A stretch of DNA of 64,000 nucleotides from Ciona intestinalis (taxonomy: Eukaryota > Chordata > Ascidiacea > Phlebobranchia > Cionidae), in assembly GCF_000224145.3 (NCBI RefSeq), contig NC_020166.2, positions 5,385,050-5,449,049 on the forward strand, read 5' to 3'. Shown piece after piece: positions 27,534-38,595 of the stretch. The translations under genes and the position numbers were made by a program. Numbering within the stretch: position 1 is the first letter of the stretch; the number at the start of each line of letters is the position of its first letter. Below the pieces are notes generated by a model. It did no database searches. It saw nothing but the letters and a program-made list of their open reading frames with translations, and was not told where the DNA came from.

Positions 27534-28232
27534 ATGTTGCGCAAATTTTCGTCACTTTTTGTTAGTAGATGCGGAGCATATTGTTTACCGACGCAAATAG
27601 AACACATCACATCCACTGTGAATGCACCATTTATGGTTCATCAACAAAGAGCTGTTAAAGTGTATACGAAAACCGGAGATAAGGGGACCACTAGTCTATT
27701 TACAGGGGAGAGAAGAACCAAATTCCATGAAGTTTTCGATGCTCTTGGAGATGTAGATGAGTTAAACTCAAATATAGGACTAGCGCGACAACATTTAGTA
27801 GAATCACCTAAACATGTGGAACTAAACGACATTTCGAAATTTCTTGAAAGAATTCAATGCACACTGCTTGACATTGGGTCTTGTGTTGCTACACCACCAA
27901 ACACTGCAACTGAAAAGCAGTTACAACGTACAGAGTTTGACAGCAAGTTAGTTGAAGAACTAGAAGAATGGATTGATCATTATTGGACAGCATTACCGGA
28001 GCTGAAAAACTTTATTCTTCCTTCTGGAGGCAAATCAAGCTGTTCACTTCATGTCTCACGAAGTGTCTGTCGACGAGCAGAGCGTAAAGTATCAGTTTTG
28101 TTTCATAAAGATGAGGTCAGTGCTGATGTTGCAAAGTATGTTAATCGACTCAGTGATCTTTTATTTACTTTAGCAAGATATGTGGCATTTGTTGAAGGTA
28201 ATGAAGAAATAATATATAAAAAGCCAAAATAG
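27534..28232 (+). CDS. MMAB: Cob(I)alamin adenosyltransferase (PduO type), mitochondrial, intronless
   Basis: Transfers adenosyl from ATP to cob(I)alamin, making adenosylcobalamin for methylmalonyl-CoA mutase in the matrix. It is 232 residues (human 250) in one exon. The N-terminus MLRKFSSLFVSRCGAYCL is a plausible presequence. PduO motifs are intact: the ATP-binding VYTKTGDKGTTSLFTGERR (residues ~43-61), FILPSGGKSSCSLHVSRSVC, then RRAERKV, and YVNRLSDLLFTLARY near the C-terminus. AATAAA is at 28427-28432. The gene lies 335 bp upstream of SLC25A11 on the same strand. The human gene is split into several exons, so single-exon structure suggests intron loss or a retrocopy that replaced the parent. 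The frame opens 12 codons earlier without an ATG. Confidence 0.96.
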   Translation: MLRKFSSLFVSRCGAYCLPTQIEHITSTVNAPFMVHQQRAVKVYTKTGDKGTTSLFTGERRTKFHEVFDALGDVDELNSNIGLARQHLVESPKHVELNDISKFLERIQCTLLDIGSCVATPPNTATEKQLQRTEFDSKLVEELEEWIDHYWTALPELKNFILPSGGKSSCSLHVSRSVCRRAERKVSVLFHKDEVSADVAKYVNRLSDLLFTLARYVAFVEGNEEIIYKKPK

Positions 28233-28567
28233 CACTGACATTTTTGGGGGTTTTGTAGTTTTGAACAACTTTTTAACACTGTTTGCTTGGTTTATTTATT
28301 TGGGTTGAAATATTTTCGAGTGCAGATATTTTTTTGAATATGCTTATTGCTTACTAAACTCTTTTTGCTTGGTTTATTTATTCAGATTGAAATATATCAA
28401 TGTAGTTTTAACTTGTAATATCATCAAATAAAATCATATTACTCCTTATCCGATTTATTTGATTTGGGGTGAATATTTCATTGATTTCTTTTTTAAAAGT
28501 ATTACAACATAAAGTCTCATTCTATTCCAGTTCCAGGTTTAACATAGTTAATAAAAAATTTGTTATA
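28233..28567 (+). promoter_or_regulatory. Operon-like MMAB-SLC25A11 spacer
   Basis: The spacer contains a 31-bp imperfect direct repeat (GCTTGGTTTATTTATT at ~28285 and ~28368) and AATAAA at 28427-28432. About 98 nt later comes a strong acceptor, CATTCTATTCCAG (AG at 28529-28530), 37 nt before the SLC25A11 ATG. A poly(A) signal followed by an acceptor and a start codon is typical of trans-spliced tunicate gene pairs. Function is inferred. Confidence 0.45.
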
Positions 28568-31500
28568 ATGGCGGATAATCGTAAAGTTATTCCGCCTGCA
28601 GTGAAGTTTTTGTTTGGGGGTTCTGCAGGGTGAGTATACTATGTGATTTTTTGTGTGATACTGTTAGGATAACTATTATTTTACTGTGTAGCGTTAAGTG
28701 TGCTCCGATCACAGATATATATATTTAATTATCTAAATTTCACTATATGCATAAAGATTGCGTGTTGTGTAAAGTTGCCAGGTGGCGCAACATTTTTTTA
28801 GATAATTATATAATATATATTATAGGCTATAATATGTATAATTATATATATATATATTAAATATCTGTGCTTGGAGCACACTCAACTGCGACACTACTAT
28901 TTAAAAATACAGCTTGCTGTGCCATTTTGTTTTTATATGAGCTGAAGACCTATGTGAGGTTTTCTGATTACCTTATATGTTGAGAGTGTGCTATTTGTCT
29001 ATTAAGTTTTCTCATTGGAGTTGATGTTTGCTTAAATCAATTATTACCTCACAGAATGGGAGCCACGCTGTTTGTCCAGCCACTAGATCTGGTGAAGAAT
29101 CGCCTGCAATTAAGTGGTGTTGGTGGGCAAGAAAAACTTTACAAAAACAGCTTTGATGCGATTAGCAAAATATTGAGAAATGAAGGGATAATTGGAATAT
29201 ATACAGGGTAACATCTTTTTTTATTATACATACACTACTGTTTAGTTTTCTATAAAAGCTGTGCCTTTGCATATTGTGCAAATAATTTTAAACTGAAAAG
29301 TTTTGTTGTATTCATAATTTTATCCTATTTCTCTAGCTATGTCAGACTGTCTTTTACCCACTCTGATTAGGGTTTCAGGTTTCTATATTTTGTGTTATAT
29401 AAAACCTTACTCCCAACTTTCAGATTATCTGCTGGGTTGTTACGGCAAGCAACATACACAACCACCAGACTCGGTGTATACACAATCCTGCTTGATAAGT
29501 TCTCTGACAAAGATGGTAATCCTCCAAATTTCTTCAAGAAAGCAGCATTAGGTTAGTAATTGTTTTGTGCACAACTGCACATGGTACTGTGTAGTGTATA
29601 TAATTATAGTCGCATTTTTATAAATATGTTGAACTGCTTCACAGTGGAGAAGCTGGTTACCCTTGGTAACACTGTATCAAAACACTATTTTTGAAACATA
29701 CCAAATTAAACTCACAGACTTATATAAAAAAGTTTATGTGTATATTATATATATGTCAAATTTTAAATTGCAATCTTCATATTTAGATTTATTACAATTT
29801 TCTTTATCAGGAATGACAGCAGGAGCTTGTGGGGCATTTGTCGGTACTCCTGCTGAAGTTTCGCTAATCCGGATGACAGCGGATGGAAGACTTCCTCCAG
29901 AACAACAAAGAGGGTACACGAGTGTGTTTAATGCACTGTCAAGGATGGTCCAAGAGGAAGGAATACTCACTTTATGGAGGGTATGTTCTATATTATAATA
30001 TAACTTATCAGCGTGCAATGTGGTCAATACAATCCTCCGGCCCCATCTATAAGTGTTTTTATTACTATTGTTTTAACCAGTAATGACAGTCGATGTATTT
30101 TAGATGTTAAGGTTTTCTTTGTACGAGCAAAACATATTGTAAATTTCTGTATGTTGTACATTCGAATTGTTAAACTACAGGGTTGTATTCCCACAATGGG
30201 TCGAGCTGTTGTTGTAAACGCTGCACAACTTGCTTCATATTCTCAAGCCAAGCAGATGCTGCTTTCAACAGGTAACTAGTCTTCTATTATCAAATAACCA
30301 AAGATAGTTAAGTTTCACAAATCAAATATTAATTCCTTTTCTGGGTTTCAATCTTCTAGATATAATGTAATGCCTTTGGAAATGTTTTATATAATTAGCA
30401 GAGCTGTGTTTTCATAACTTTTAGAAGAAGTGTATGCACTTTAATTGCTGTTCTGGTTGAAGTATCAACAGATTTTGACCTCGCAGGCTCATACAGGGTG
30501 TTGTAAATGTCATCTGTGCTATTTTATGATTTCATATACCGAACACTACTTTTTATTTGTAGATTATTTCCATGACAATATTTTTTGTCACTTTGTTGCG
30601 AGTATGATCAGTGGATTGATCACAACAGCTGCTTCAATGCCTGTGGACATTGCCAAAACCAGGTACCATTCTCCTTGTCAGTTTAATATGGGAAATATCG
30701 CCTTATGACTGGAGGGTAACGGTTTAAACTTTAAAGCTTCATGCTTTTAGTTATAATTGTAAAGGACTAGGGGGTTTGCGTGTTCTGGTACAAGACACTT
30801 GTAACCGCTCTTGGTGAATTATCCAATTCATTCAGTGATCACTAACGGATGATCCAAAATATTAGAAAACAAACAGCCAACACATCACTTTCACATAGTT
30901 GAATACTTTTAGTAATCCAAAGGGCAGGAGCTGTATAAAATAAAACAGTTGTGTTATGAACCTATGTTACCCCAGCATGCAGATAAATGATTGTGATTTC
31001 ATTAAAATTTCCTCTCATGTAAAAATTTTACCATTATATTATTTACATTTAAATTCAAGAACGGTAATTTGATTCTTTTTCTTTATTCACGGTGAAAAGT
31101 ATTCATACATTATAATACATAACAATACAATGACCATGTTATGTATTTGTCTTACAGGATACAGAATATGAAAACGATCAATGGGGTTCCTGAATACAAA
31201 GGTGCTATTGTAAGTACCTGACTTCAGTTTGCTTTAAGGCCATTTACTTTTACATTTGATATATATAATAGAAAATTAAAAATACCAAATCAAAATAATT
31301 CCTAATTTTATCAGTTTTTTTTCTGTAAACTATGTACAGATATATAACTTTTTTTGTGAATATAATTTCTCCAGCCACTTTTCAGTAGAAACTATGCCTT
31401 CTGTTTCTGAAATTAAAAAAATCCCTTCCTGTAACAGGATGTTCTTGGCAAAGTGGTTCGAAACGAAGGATTCTTCTGCTTGTGGAAAGGCTTTACACCA

Positions 31501-31590
31501 TACTATTTCCGCCTGGGACCTCACACTGTTCTAACTTTTATTTTCCTCGAGCAGATGAACAGCTCTTACAAGCGGACGTTCATGTCCTAA
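28568..31590 (+). CDS. SLC25A11: Mitochondrial 2-oxoglutarate/malate carrier, complete
   Basis: Inner-membrane antiporter exchanging 2-oxoglutarate for malate (malate-aspartate shuttle). Eight exons, 28568-28629, 29055-29207, 29424-29551, 29811-29980, 30181-30271, 30563-30662, 31158-31209 and 31438-31590, join in frame to 302 residues (human 314). The three carrier repeats show PLDLVKNR, PAEVSLIR and PVDIAKTR, each the Px(D/E)xx(K/R) signature. Isoform-specific stretches match the oxoglutarate carrier, for example LLRQATYTTTRLGVYT, RAVVVNAAQLASYSQ and GPHTVLTFIFLEQMN. There are six expected transmembrane helices. All boundaries are GT-AG and phase-consistent. A hairpin MITE lies in intron 1. 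Confidence 0.97.
28697..28882. mobile_element. Hairpin MITE in SLC25A11 intron 1
   Basis: A 186 bp palindromic element. The left end is AGTGTGCTCCGATCACAGAT; the right end is its inverse, with ATCTGTGCTTGGAGCACACT. The centre is almost pure AT dinucleotides and can fold into one long hairpin. Its sequence is unrelated to the GGGTGGGG MITE family. Confidence 0.7.
30755..30870 (+). repeat. Probable SINE fragment in SLC25A11 intron 6
   Basis: Contains a GTACAAGACACTTGTAACCG block and a TGATCACTAACGGATGATCC block. These correspond to the TTGCCCAAGGACACA and CCATTAGTGACCATTGGG blocks of the longer SINE copies. It is heavily diverged. Confidence 0.35.
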
Positions 31591-32000
31591 CATTCTCCTT
31601 GTGATAAATTATCATTTTTAGGAAAACTTTATCGGGGTTTTTGTTAAAGATATTTTAATGGCTGTTTTTGTTTTGTTTATGTCTTAAAACTATTTAAACG
31701 CAAGAAATCATCATGTCATCCCAAACACAGTAATTTTATTAATTAAAATATCAGCAAGTGCAGTAGTTATCAGCTTTTACATGTTTTTGCATTTATTGGA
31801 CTGTTTGTCGTTTAAATGTTCTTCGCTGGTGCTGGTACATAAGAACACCAGGTGCACGATATGTGTATTGAAATGTTAGCGCTTGTTTTTGTGGATTTGC
31901 CGGAATATACAATAGTTTAAAGTTGTTGGTTTAATATCGGAAATGTGTTTAGTTGAGTAATTGGGCGCTCCTATTATTATGTTGGCTTATAACATACATA

Positions 32001-32190
32001 CAGTCAGATTGGGGATGGGATGGGTCATCTTTTCATTCTATTTTCTCGTCCCATTTGGTATAACAAAGAACTGAAGAATTATAAAACCGTATTCTTACGG
32101 CTCTCATAGACCGTTGTTAATTGTACAAAACACGATCAGGGTATTTGGGTATTATGTGCTGAAGGTGTCCCATCTTACCCCGCATTACTT
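32001..32190. mobile_element. MITE copy
   Basis: Family interior (TTTTCTCGTCCCATTTGGTA) and right end GGTGTCCCATCTTACCCCGC. The left end is GATTGGGGATGGGATGGGTC. Confidence 0.75.
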
Positions 32191-32532
32191 TACCTAAACA
32201 TTATAACATATAGTTTATTAACCAAATTTAATCACTACAACCGAAGGTTTAAAATGAATTTAAAGACCAACTTTTAAGGCCGAAACATCAGAAATAAATC
32301 GTGATATGTTTGGGCCGGTGGGTAATGCGAGCCATCATACGCACGCCACGAAGGTCGGATCAAACATCATGACAATTTGGACCAAGTTGAATGCAACCCT
32401 TTCTTAAAAGCGGCTAGGCGTTTACACGGTGAGTGTAAAGTTGTTAAATGAAGCTAAAATAGGGAATTGAGTATGTTACATGTAGCCTGGAAAAAGTGTT
32501 TCCTTTTAGTTAGGGAATAGAACAATATATAC

Positions 32533-32725
32533 AGTAGGGTGGGGAAGATGGTACACCTTTTACCTCTATTTTCTCGCCCTGTTTAGTAGTCAACAAAGAA
32601 CTTTCAAGAAATTATAAAACTTTATGCCCATGACTCCCATTGACCGTGAGCAACTGTTTGAAACACGGTCAGGATATTTAGATATTATGTGCTAAAGGTG
32701 TCCCATCTTCCCCCACCTTACTATA
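32533..32725. mobile_element. MITE copy
   Basis: Left end AGTAGGGTGGGGAAGATGGT and right end GGTGTCCCATCTTCCCCCAC, with the family interior between. Well preserved. Confidence 0.8.
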
Positions 32726-33649
32726 CTATACCAGAGTTAAGTGCAACAACGTATGTCATTTGAGTTTTTATTTCATTACTGAGTATTGTCGACGCAGCTT
32801 GGTGTCTAAAAACAATGACGTAATCAGCCATAGCGACGCTATTGTTGTGGAAATGTAATATTTTTCCCCGATCTGTTTTTCAGCCGTAGCGTACTTAAAA
32901 ACAGGTCTCGCATTGGATTCATTGTCCGAGATCTTCGTATTCCCAGTAGCGTCCGGCCCAAATTCACCTTGACAATGTTCATAACATCCGCAAGAGAGTA
33001 AAATTATGACGGATGTTATTTACTCTACATGAAATCCGTAACATTTTGTTCGCCGCAAACTTTCCGGAATGATGTCGTATAAGTTTAATTCGGGAGCTGT
33101 TATCAATACATATATGGAAGGTAAACCAAAGAAGATCCTCCCATTCAAATGTACGTTATAAAATCAGGCCAAGTGGAATTATTAAGAAATTCTTGGTGTA
33201 TGTTTTGGGGGGTTTGCTTCCCATCATGATCCATTCTTTGGCTCAACTTATTTAAGGCCGAATCCCCCCATTGTACGCACACTTTTTTAATTAGAACTTT
33301 AACGTTGTATAATTAAATGTTTATTACTATATTTACATTGTATTGTCTGTAGGGTGTAACGATCAGGCTTTTTAACTAAAACGTTATTTCTTTTTCTTTT
33401 TTTTAATGCGTATTTCAACAACTGTTGTTTTTACTGGTGTTACTGCCCGACTTTACACTTTTTAACTCTCCGTTATTCGTTATCGTGACCGAATAAGAGC
33501 GCGTCCCCTCTTGAGGACACGACTGATAAAAACAAATGTTGGCTTTGATACATGATTAAAATAATGTCAGAGTACAATCGGTTTATGAATACGAATAGCA
33601 ACATTTACAAGCAAAAAGACTTAAACAGGAAAGGAAAGTAAGATATAAT

Positions 33650-33840
33650 ACGGTGGGGTAAAATGGGACATCTTTAGCACCTAATATATAAATATCCTCA
33701 ACGTGTTTTGATAAATTAACAACGCGGTCTACCAAAGTCGTGAGGATAAGGAATTTATATTTCTTTGAATATTATTTTTGTTTACTACTAACGAGAAAAC
33801 AGATTAAAAAGTGAACCTATCTTCCCTCACCTTACCATAT
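33650..33840. mobile_element. MITE copy
   Basis: Left end CGGTGGGGTAAAATGGGACA; right end CTATCTTCCCTCACCTTACC. The interior is in the opposite orientation to the copy at 32533. Confidence 0.7.
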
Positions 33841-35149
33841 GTCGTAATTGACCAATTTTTAAATACATTATGTGCCGAAAATGTCGATAGAACAAAAAAC
33901 ATGATTTATACGAAATCACGATGTATTCTAAAATCTGCTGTGACAAATATTTAGTTTCAGAGAAATACGATGCAGATTTAGGACAGAATCCGCGCCAGTT
34001 TCGGATGAGTCGTGTCTATGTCGGTGGAGTTCGATTCGATATTCTGGTTGAGATGAAAGCTATAAAAGTAATGATAACAGTATTTAAGTTTCCGTTTCAC
34101 GGGCTATTGCATTACATCAACTTAACTCCTATAGTTTTAGTGTCATTCACCAGCATAAAATACGAAGCCCATTATTTACCGGCGCCGTGCCACAGTGGTT
34201 TATACCGCGTTTGGCGGAACCGACTGCATATACTCAACAAACCATTCATGTCCGTCCCTCAGTATATGACAGGGCACTTGGTATTAAGGAAGTATAGTCA
34301 AGGGTTGGAAAAAGACTAGAATCAAGCTCAACCTTGTCTAATGTCGTAATACAAATGCTATAGCTGCGTGTTTAAATTCTGTGTTACATCGCCGCAAAGG
34401 GCGACACTAAAATAAAACAAAAGTCGCGTTTAAAATTGTTAAGTCGATATAAATCAGTCAGGTGTTGACATAGATTTTGCAGAAACTGCAGTTGCGGCAA
34501 CTAAACCTACAAAGTCCTTTATACAGTTATGTCAAGTATTGGATATTATATTAAACACATTAGCAACATATAGGTAAGGATTTTGGATAAAAACAAATGT
34601 TACAAATAAACGTTTAACTGGATCAACAATAAAAAAATGTTATAATCAACAAACTTCACATCCGGACCTGTATTTAATGTCGTATGGGGTGTAATGATTT
34701 CCACAGCCAGACATCGGGGTTGGATTGTGAATGTTCTGTGATAAACAGCTATCACGCACAGCAGGCAGTGTCGAACCGCAAAATCTGATTATCGGTGTTC
34801 TATATATAGGATGCTTTAGTGAAGTTTCATACTATAGCTGACAGTCACTCACGTGAGACGTGCGTTGGAATTGTACTTTGAAAATGCAGGTATACCGAAG
34901 CAGCTGTAGTAAGTAATAAGCGCTTCAATGCTGCTGAACCGAATGTCGTTTTCCATGTAATAGGTTCCACGTTTAGCAAATATCACAGTGTGAGCGATCC
35001 GCCCCTTGCAAACCCTTAATGTGATGGAATAGTAATTTAACAGTCGGTCCGCACCGTGTTAGTGGTTATACATAACAACTTTAAACTCCTTTATTTAAAG
35101 GGCCTAAACACACCCCAAATGTACTTCGCTTTAATCGATAGAGTGTGTT

Positions 35150-35620
35150 TTTCTAATTCCAACCAGAGTCGTATAAACACCGAGTAGTCCAACTGCCGTC
35201 TATGTGTGTGCAAAATAGAGCAAAAGTGGTGACTTTGACAAAGGGTTTAAACGAACTTGTTAAGTTTTGTTTGTGTTTTACTATTGTGGGAAGGTGTAAA
35301 ACAGCTTCTATTTACCTTAACAAACATTTTTTAGAAAAAATGTATAAATTTAGCCGCATTAAATGACTAAAATGTCGCAAATCAACCGCTTCTAATTCTA
35401 ATTTTTGACTTTTTTTGACACAGAAAACAAATAACACATGTTTTTTACATTTTTCAACCTTTAAATTTGTTTTTAGGCCCAAGTTTTTCTGTAATTTACC
35501 GAAAAACATACATTTTCCCTATACCTACTGTGTTATTTTGGACCCAAATTGCCGTTCAATTTGTGTTTTACGTAACAATGGGTTGGACTACTCGGTATTT
35601 CTATGGCTCTGATTCCAACG
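35150..35620. repeat. Inverted-repeat pair of unknown nature
   Basis: CACCGAGTAGTCCAA near 35180-35194 reappears inverted as TTGGACTACTCGG near 35583-35596. The similarity extends outward about 15-20 bp (CCAGAGTCGTATAAA against the inverse TCAGAGCCATAGAAA). It could be the ends of a small inverted-repeat element of about 0.5 kb. No coding content was found. Confidence 0.4.
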
Positions 35621-36027
35621 ACACCTTACTTGTTTTAATCGGTTCTGTATAACCAAAGATATTCCAGGTCAAACACCGTGAAATTCAAAAAAACTGATTT
35701 GAAAGTTGCGTGGCGAAAAAATTGAGAAGTGTACTACCCACGTGACAAACACGTCACAAAATTGTTGAAGCGTGGCCGCTCTCATTCAGAAAGGTGAGGG
35801 GCAGTGTTTTCAGCAAAAACGAGAGAACAAAAAAAAAACGCAAAAAAGCACAAAAAAACGCAGGTTTCGCTTTTACGAATGAATCAGTCACGTGACTAGT
35901 ACGTTCCTACGTCACAATCACGGAGCTCGTAGTAAAAAAAAGATAGCGCTAGAGATCACTGTTTGAGGACGAATATCTCCGACTATACTGGACCAATTTT
36001 AATAAGCAAAGTATTTTTGGAATCAAT

Positions 36028-36199
36028 AAAACATTTTTCATTCTATTTTCTCGCCTTGTTTTGTAGTAAACAAAGAACAATCAAACAATTATACAACACA
36101 TCATTAAAATTCCCACAGACCGTTGTTAATTGTTTAAAACACATCAGGACATTTGGATTTTATGTACCAAAGGCGCACCGTTTTCCTCCACCCTATATA
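36028..36199. mobile_element. MITE copy beside the SH2 paralogue exon
   Basis: Family interior (TTTTCATTCTATTTTCTCGC, AATTGTTTAAAACACATCAG) and right end CGCACCGTTTTCCTCCACCC. The left terminus has decayed. It lies about 20 bp from the exon at 36220-36311. Confidence 0.65.
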
Positions 36200-36219
36200 T
36201 CAATTTACGCTTCACTTAC

Positions 36220-36571
36220 ACTGTTGTCACAGCAATCTTATTCGTCATGCTGCTCCACCGTAACAAAAATACACCCGGTTGTTTGGCGTAGCGTACCAAT
36301 ATGTCCTCAGCCTGTATAAAACAATGCCGGTATATGACTGCTAGTAATGGGTAAATTTAAATCGTAAATTAGTTATCTGTAAGTATACCTCAACCCGATT
36401 AAGTTGGTGAAAATATGGCAACTGCTCGATTCGGTGCAGTTCATCCAAGTGATGGTTCGCATCATCCACAGCCGCATTACCTTTTATCTCATGATAAACA
36501 TGCGGTGTGCTTACGCTATAACTGCTCTTCATTTGCGTATAAATAACCTGCCTGGTGGGGCTTAGATACAT
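36220..36571 (-). pseudogene. SH2-gene paralogue, two exons (partial)
   Basis: Exon 36389-36571 and exon 36220-36311 join in phase on the minus strand. The first exon shares the plan of the + strand SH2 gene: HVYHEIKGNAAVDDANHHLD, then RIEQLPYFHQLNRVE, against HIYSEIRD and RIETLPYFRDVNRTE. The second is 92 nt, exactly as in the other gene, and encodes AEDILVRYAKQPGVFLLRWS with the phosphotyrosine-binding Arg. I found no counterpart of the second half of the SH2 domain in the next 2.4 kb, so this may be a truncated copy. A gene with a distant or diverged third exon cannot be excluded. Both exons are open and their splice sites are intact. Confidence 0.6.
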
Positions 36572-37777
36572 GCTTGAAAACGCTCCTTTGAAAGTAACTT
36601 GCAGCAGCGAACAGAGCAATCAAGTCCCAAATAAATCCTATTTTACGCTGCTTAAATTGCTATAACTATACAAAGAAATTAATATTATAATTTAACAAAA
36701 TAAAAATTATAACGCTAATATAGATGTACACACGGCTGTGTTTAAAAAGACCTGACGTAAGCGAGAAACCTAACCCGGAACATTTCTTTTCAGTCAGCTT
36801 GATTTACCAATACAAGTAACAGCTTAGCGGGTCTGATTATACGCCATGTTCCTCTTTTACGACATGGAACATTAGTCAACCGATCACAGTAAAACAAAAA
36901 TCGACTTTCTATCGAGGCAAAAGTTACGTCATGTTTATTTGTGCGCTGCTTCAACTTTTATGTAGAGTATTGTGGTGGAAGATGGTACACCTTTGTCGCG
37001 TAATATCCAAATACCCTGATCGTGTTTTGAACAATTAACAACGGTCTATGAAAGTCATAAGAATATATATTTATAATCCTTTCAATTTTCTCTGTTTACG
37101 ACCAAATGGAACGAGAAAATAGAATATAAATGTGTCCCATCTTACCCCAATCTACTATATAATGTTCTGTAATATACCATTTAGGACCTGCTTTCGTTTA
37201 TAAAAATAAAGGTTCATCAACTGACATCTAGTATACAGACATTACGCTTTTTACTAAATGATAAACAACGAATGCCAATTAAGTGACGATGGAGTAGAAA
37301 GCTCCCACCAATGCTTACACATGACGTCGGGCATGGCCTATACCCAATACATGTTGGCGATTATTTGCGTCATAGTATCGATTGTCAAATTGAATATTTA
37401 GCCTGGCGATGCTTAATGCATTTTCACGTATGCGCAGAATTAAAGTATAGATATGTTTGCAAAAAATACCTCGTACGCGCGTAAAGCAAGGCCTCGCGAT
37501 CGTTTGGTATCAACTTAATAAGTTGCTCGCGTACCACTATAGTGTTATACGCGTACCACAAACAGTTTGGGAACCACTAGAGTAGGCCGTTGGGATAAAA
37601 AGAAAATACAAATGAAACACCGCAGATTTATTATAAGTGCTGCACAAGAATACACAATATTGTAATAGTGTTACATTGCATCGTATAAGATATAGAAGAG
37701 CTGGTTAGTTACTGCCACCGAGCGGATACAAACAGCCGAGAATTTAAACTTATTTACAGCGAAACAGTATTGTGAAT
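36572..37777. other. Spacer before the GNAT array
   Basis: Bases ~36700-36940 match the spacers upstream of GNAT copies B and C (block GGCTGTGTTTAAAAAGACCT). The stretch is interrupted by a MITE at 36965-37159. No coding exon is seen. Confidence 0.5.
36965..37159. mobile_element. MITE copy with a readable empty site
   Basis: Ends are TTGTGGTGGAAGATGGTACA and TGTGTCCCATCTTACCCCAA. The paralogous spacer at ~41560-41640 runs through the corresponding position without it, so it inserted after (or was lost during) the spacer duplication. Confidence 0.65.
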
Positions 37778-38455
37778 TTAAAGCAATTTATACAAAGAGC
37801 CGACTATATTGTGTGGTGGCGTCGCGTTTACAAATGAACGAACACCAGTTTCCCGATCAACATAATATGAAAGGTCAAAACTGCTTGCAATTGAGTAGCC
37901 GAGTTTTTTTAATAAAGCCAGCGAGTAGCTGGAAGTAACGAACGAAGCAATGCTATCGCAGCCATTTTCTTTTGCCACTTCTTCAGACATTATACTGAGC
38001 GTGGTGGAGATACCATGTTTAGAATACTTAGGATCCACGGCACCGAAATCTATATACAAAGCCTTTTCTACCCCTGTGTCGCGAAAAATATTTTCCTTCG
38101 CATGTTCACTGAGCCTCGACATTGGACCAACCCATTCGAATTTTTCCCTGAAGTAATCGGTATCAAAAGTAGTTGCCGATGCGTTGGTTTTCCGTCCTGT
38201 TTCGATACAGTTAATGCAGAATGCAATCATTCTTCCGCTCGTTGTTTCAAATGCTCCAAGTGATAAACCTTGACACAAGCCAACTCGTGCACGATATTGG
38301 TCAACTTCTATAGTCTCGTGGAGAGGTGCATTAATAGCCATTGCAATGTTTTTCCTCGGCGAAAAGTATTGGGCCACACTCGCATATACAGCTGGACTAT
38401 CAAGCACTGACAAACGTTTGATCACAATGTTATTTGCTTTAATCAACAAACTCAT
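37778..38455 (-). CDS. GNAT-family N-acetyltransferase, tandem copy A
   Basis: Single-exon frame of 225 residues from ATG at 38453-38455. The C-terminal half has the GNAT acetyl-CoA-binding pattern: a beta strand ALYIDFGAVDPKYS, then the loop/helix KHGISTTLSIMSEEVAKENG (position of the Q/RxxGxG/A motif, here degenerate), and the late strand-helix SYSLALLKKLGYSIASSF. This layout resembles arylalkylamine/dopamine N-acetyltransferase-like proteins; substrate unknown. Copy B at 40461-41138 differs by a single residue (Lys to Arg in PKYSKHG). The frame is open beyond the ATG, so an upstream exon is possible. The copy is apparently intact. Confidence 0.75.
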   Translation of the reverse strand: MSLLIKANNIVIKRLSVLDSPAVYASVAQYFSPRKNIAMAINAPLHETIEVDQYRARVGLCQGLSLGAFETTSGRMIAFCINCIETGRKTNASATTFDTDYFREKFEWVGPMSRLSEHAKENIFRDTGVEKALYIDFGAVDPKYSKHGISTTLSIMSEEVAKENGCDSIASFVTSSYSLALLKKLGYSIASSFDLSYYVDRETGVRSFVNATPPHNIVGSLYKLL

Positions 38456-38595
38456 ACTTGCAACTAATGTGAGATAAACTATTAAAGATTCCACCAAACC
38501 TAATTTGTTCGAATGATTGCAGTGTACCAGTGTACGGGTAAATAAACTAAAATTAAAAAATATAAATTAATGTTATAAAATATAACAATATAGTA

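Larger units (their letters stand above)
31591..36219. other. Repeat-rich non-coding stretch
   Basis: No gene is supported over 4.6 kb. It holds MITEs near 32001-32190, 32533-32725, 33650-33840 and 36028-36199, a SINE-head-like fragment near 34175-34270, and an inverted-repeat pair at ~35150-35195 and ~35575-35620. The 132-codon + frame at 33921-34319 runs through the SINE-like fragment and has no recognisable domain, so I do not call it a gene. Confidence 0.5.

Noticed and set aside
33921-34319. 132-codon + strand open frame
   Set aside because: It crosses a SINE-head-like segment (GGCGCCGTGCCACAGTGGTT), has no domain I recognise, and lies among MITEs.
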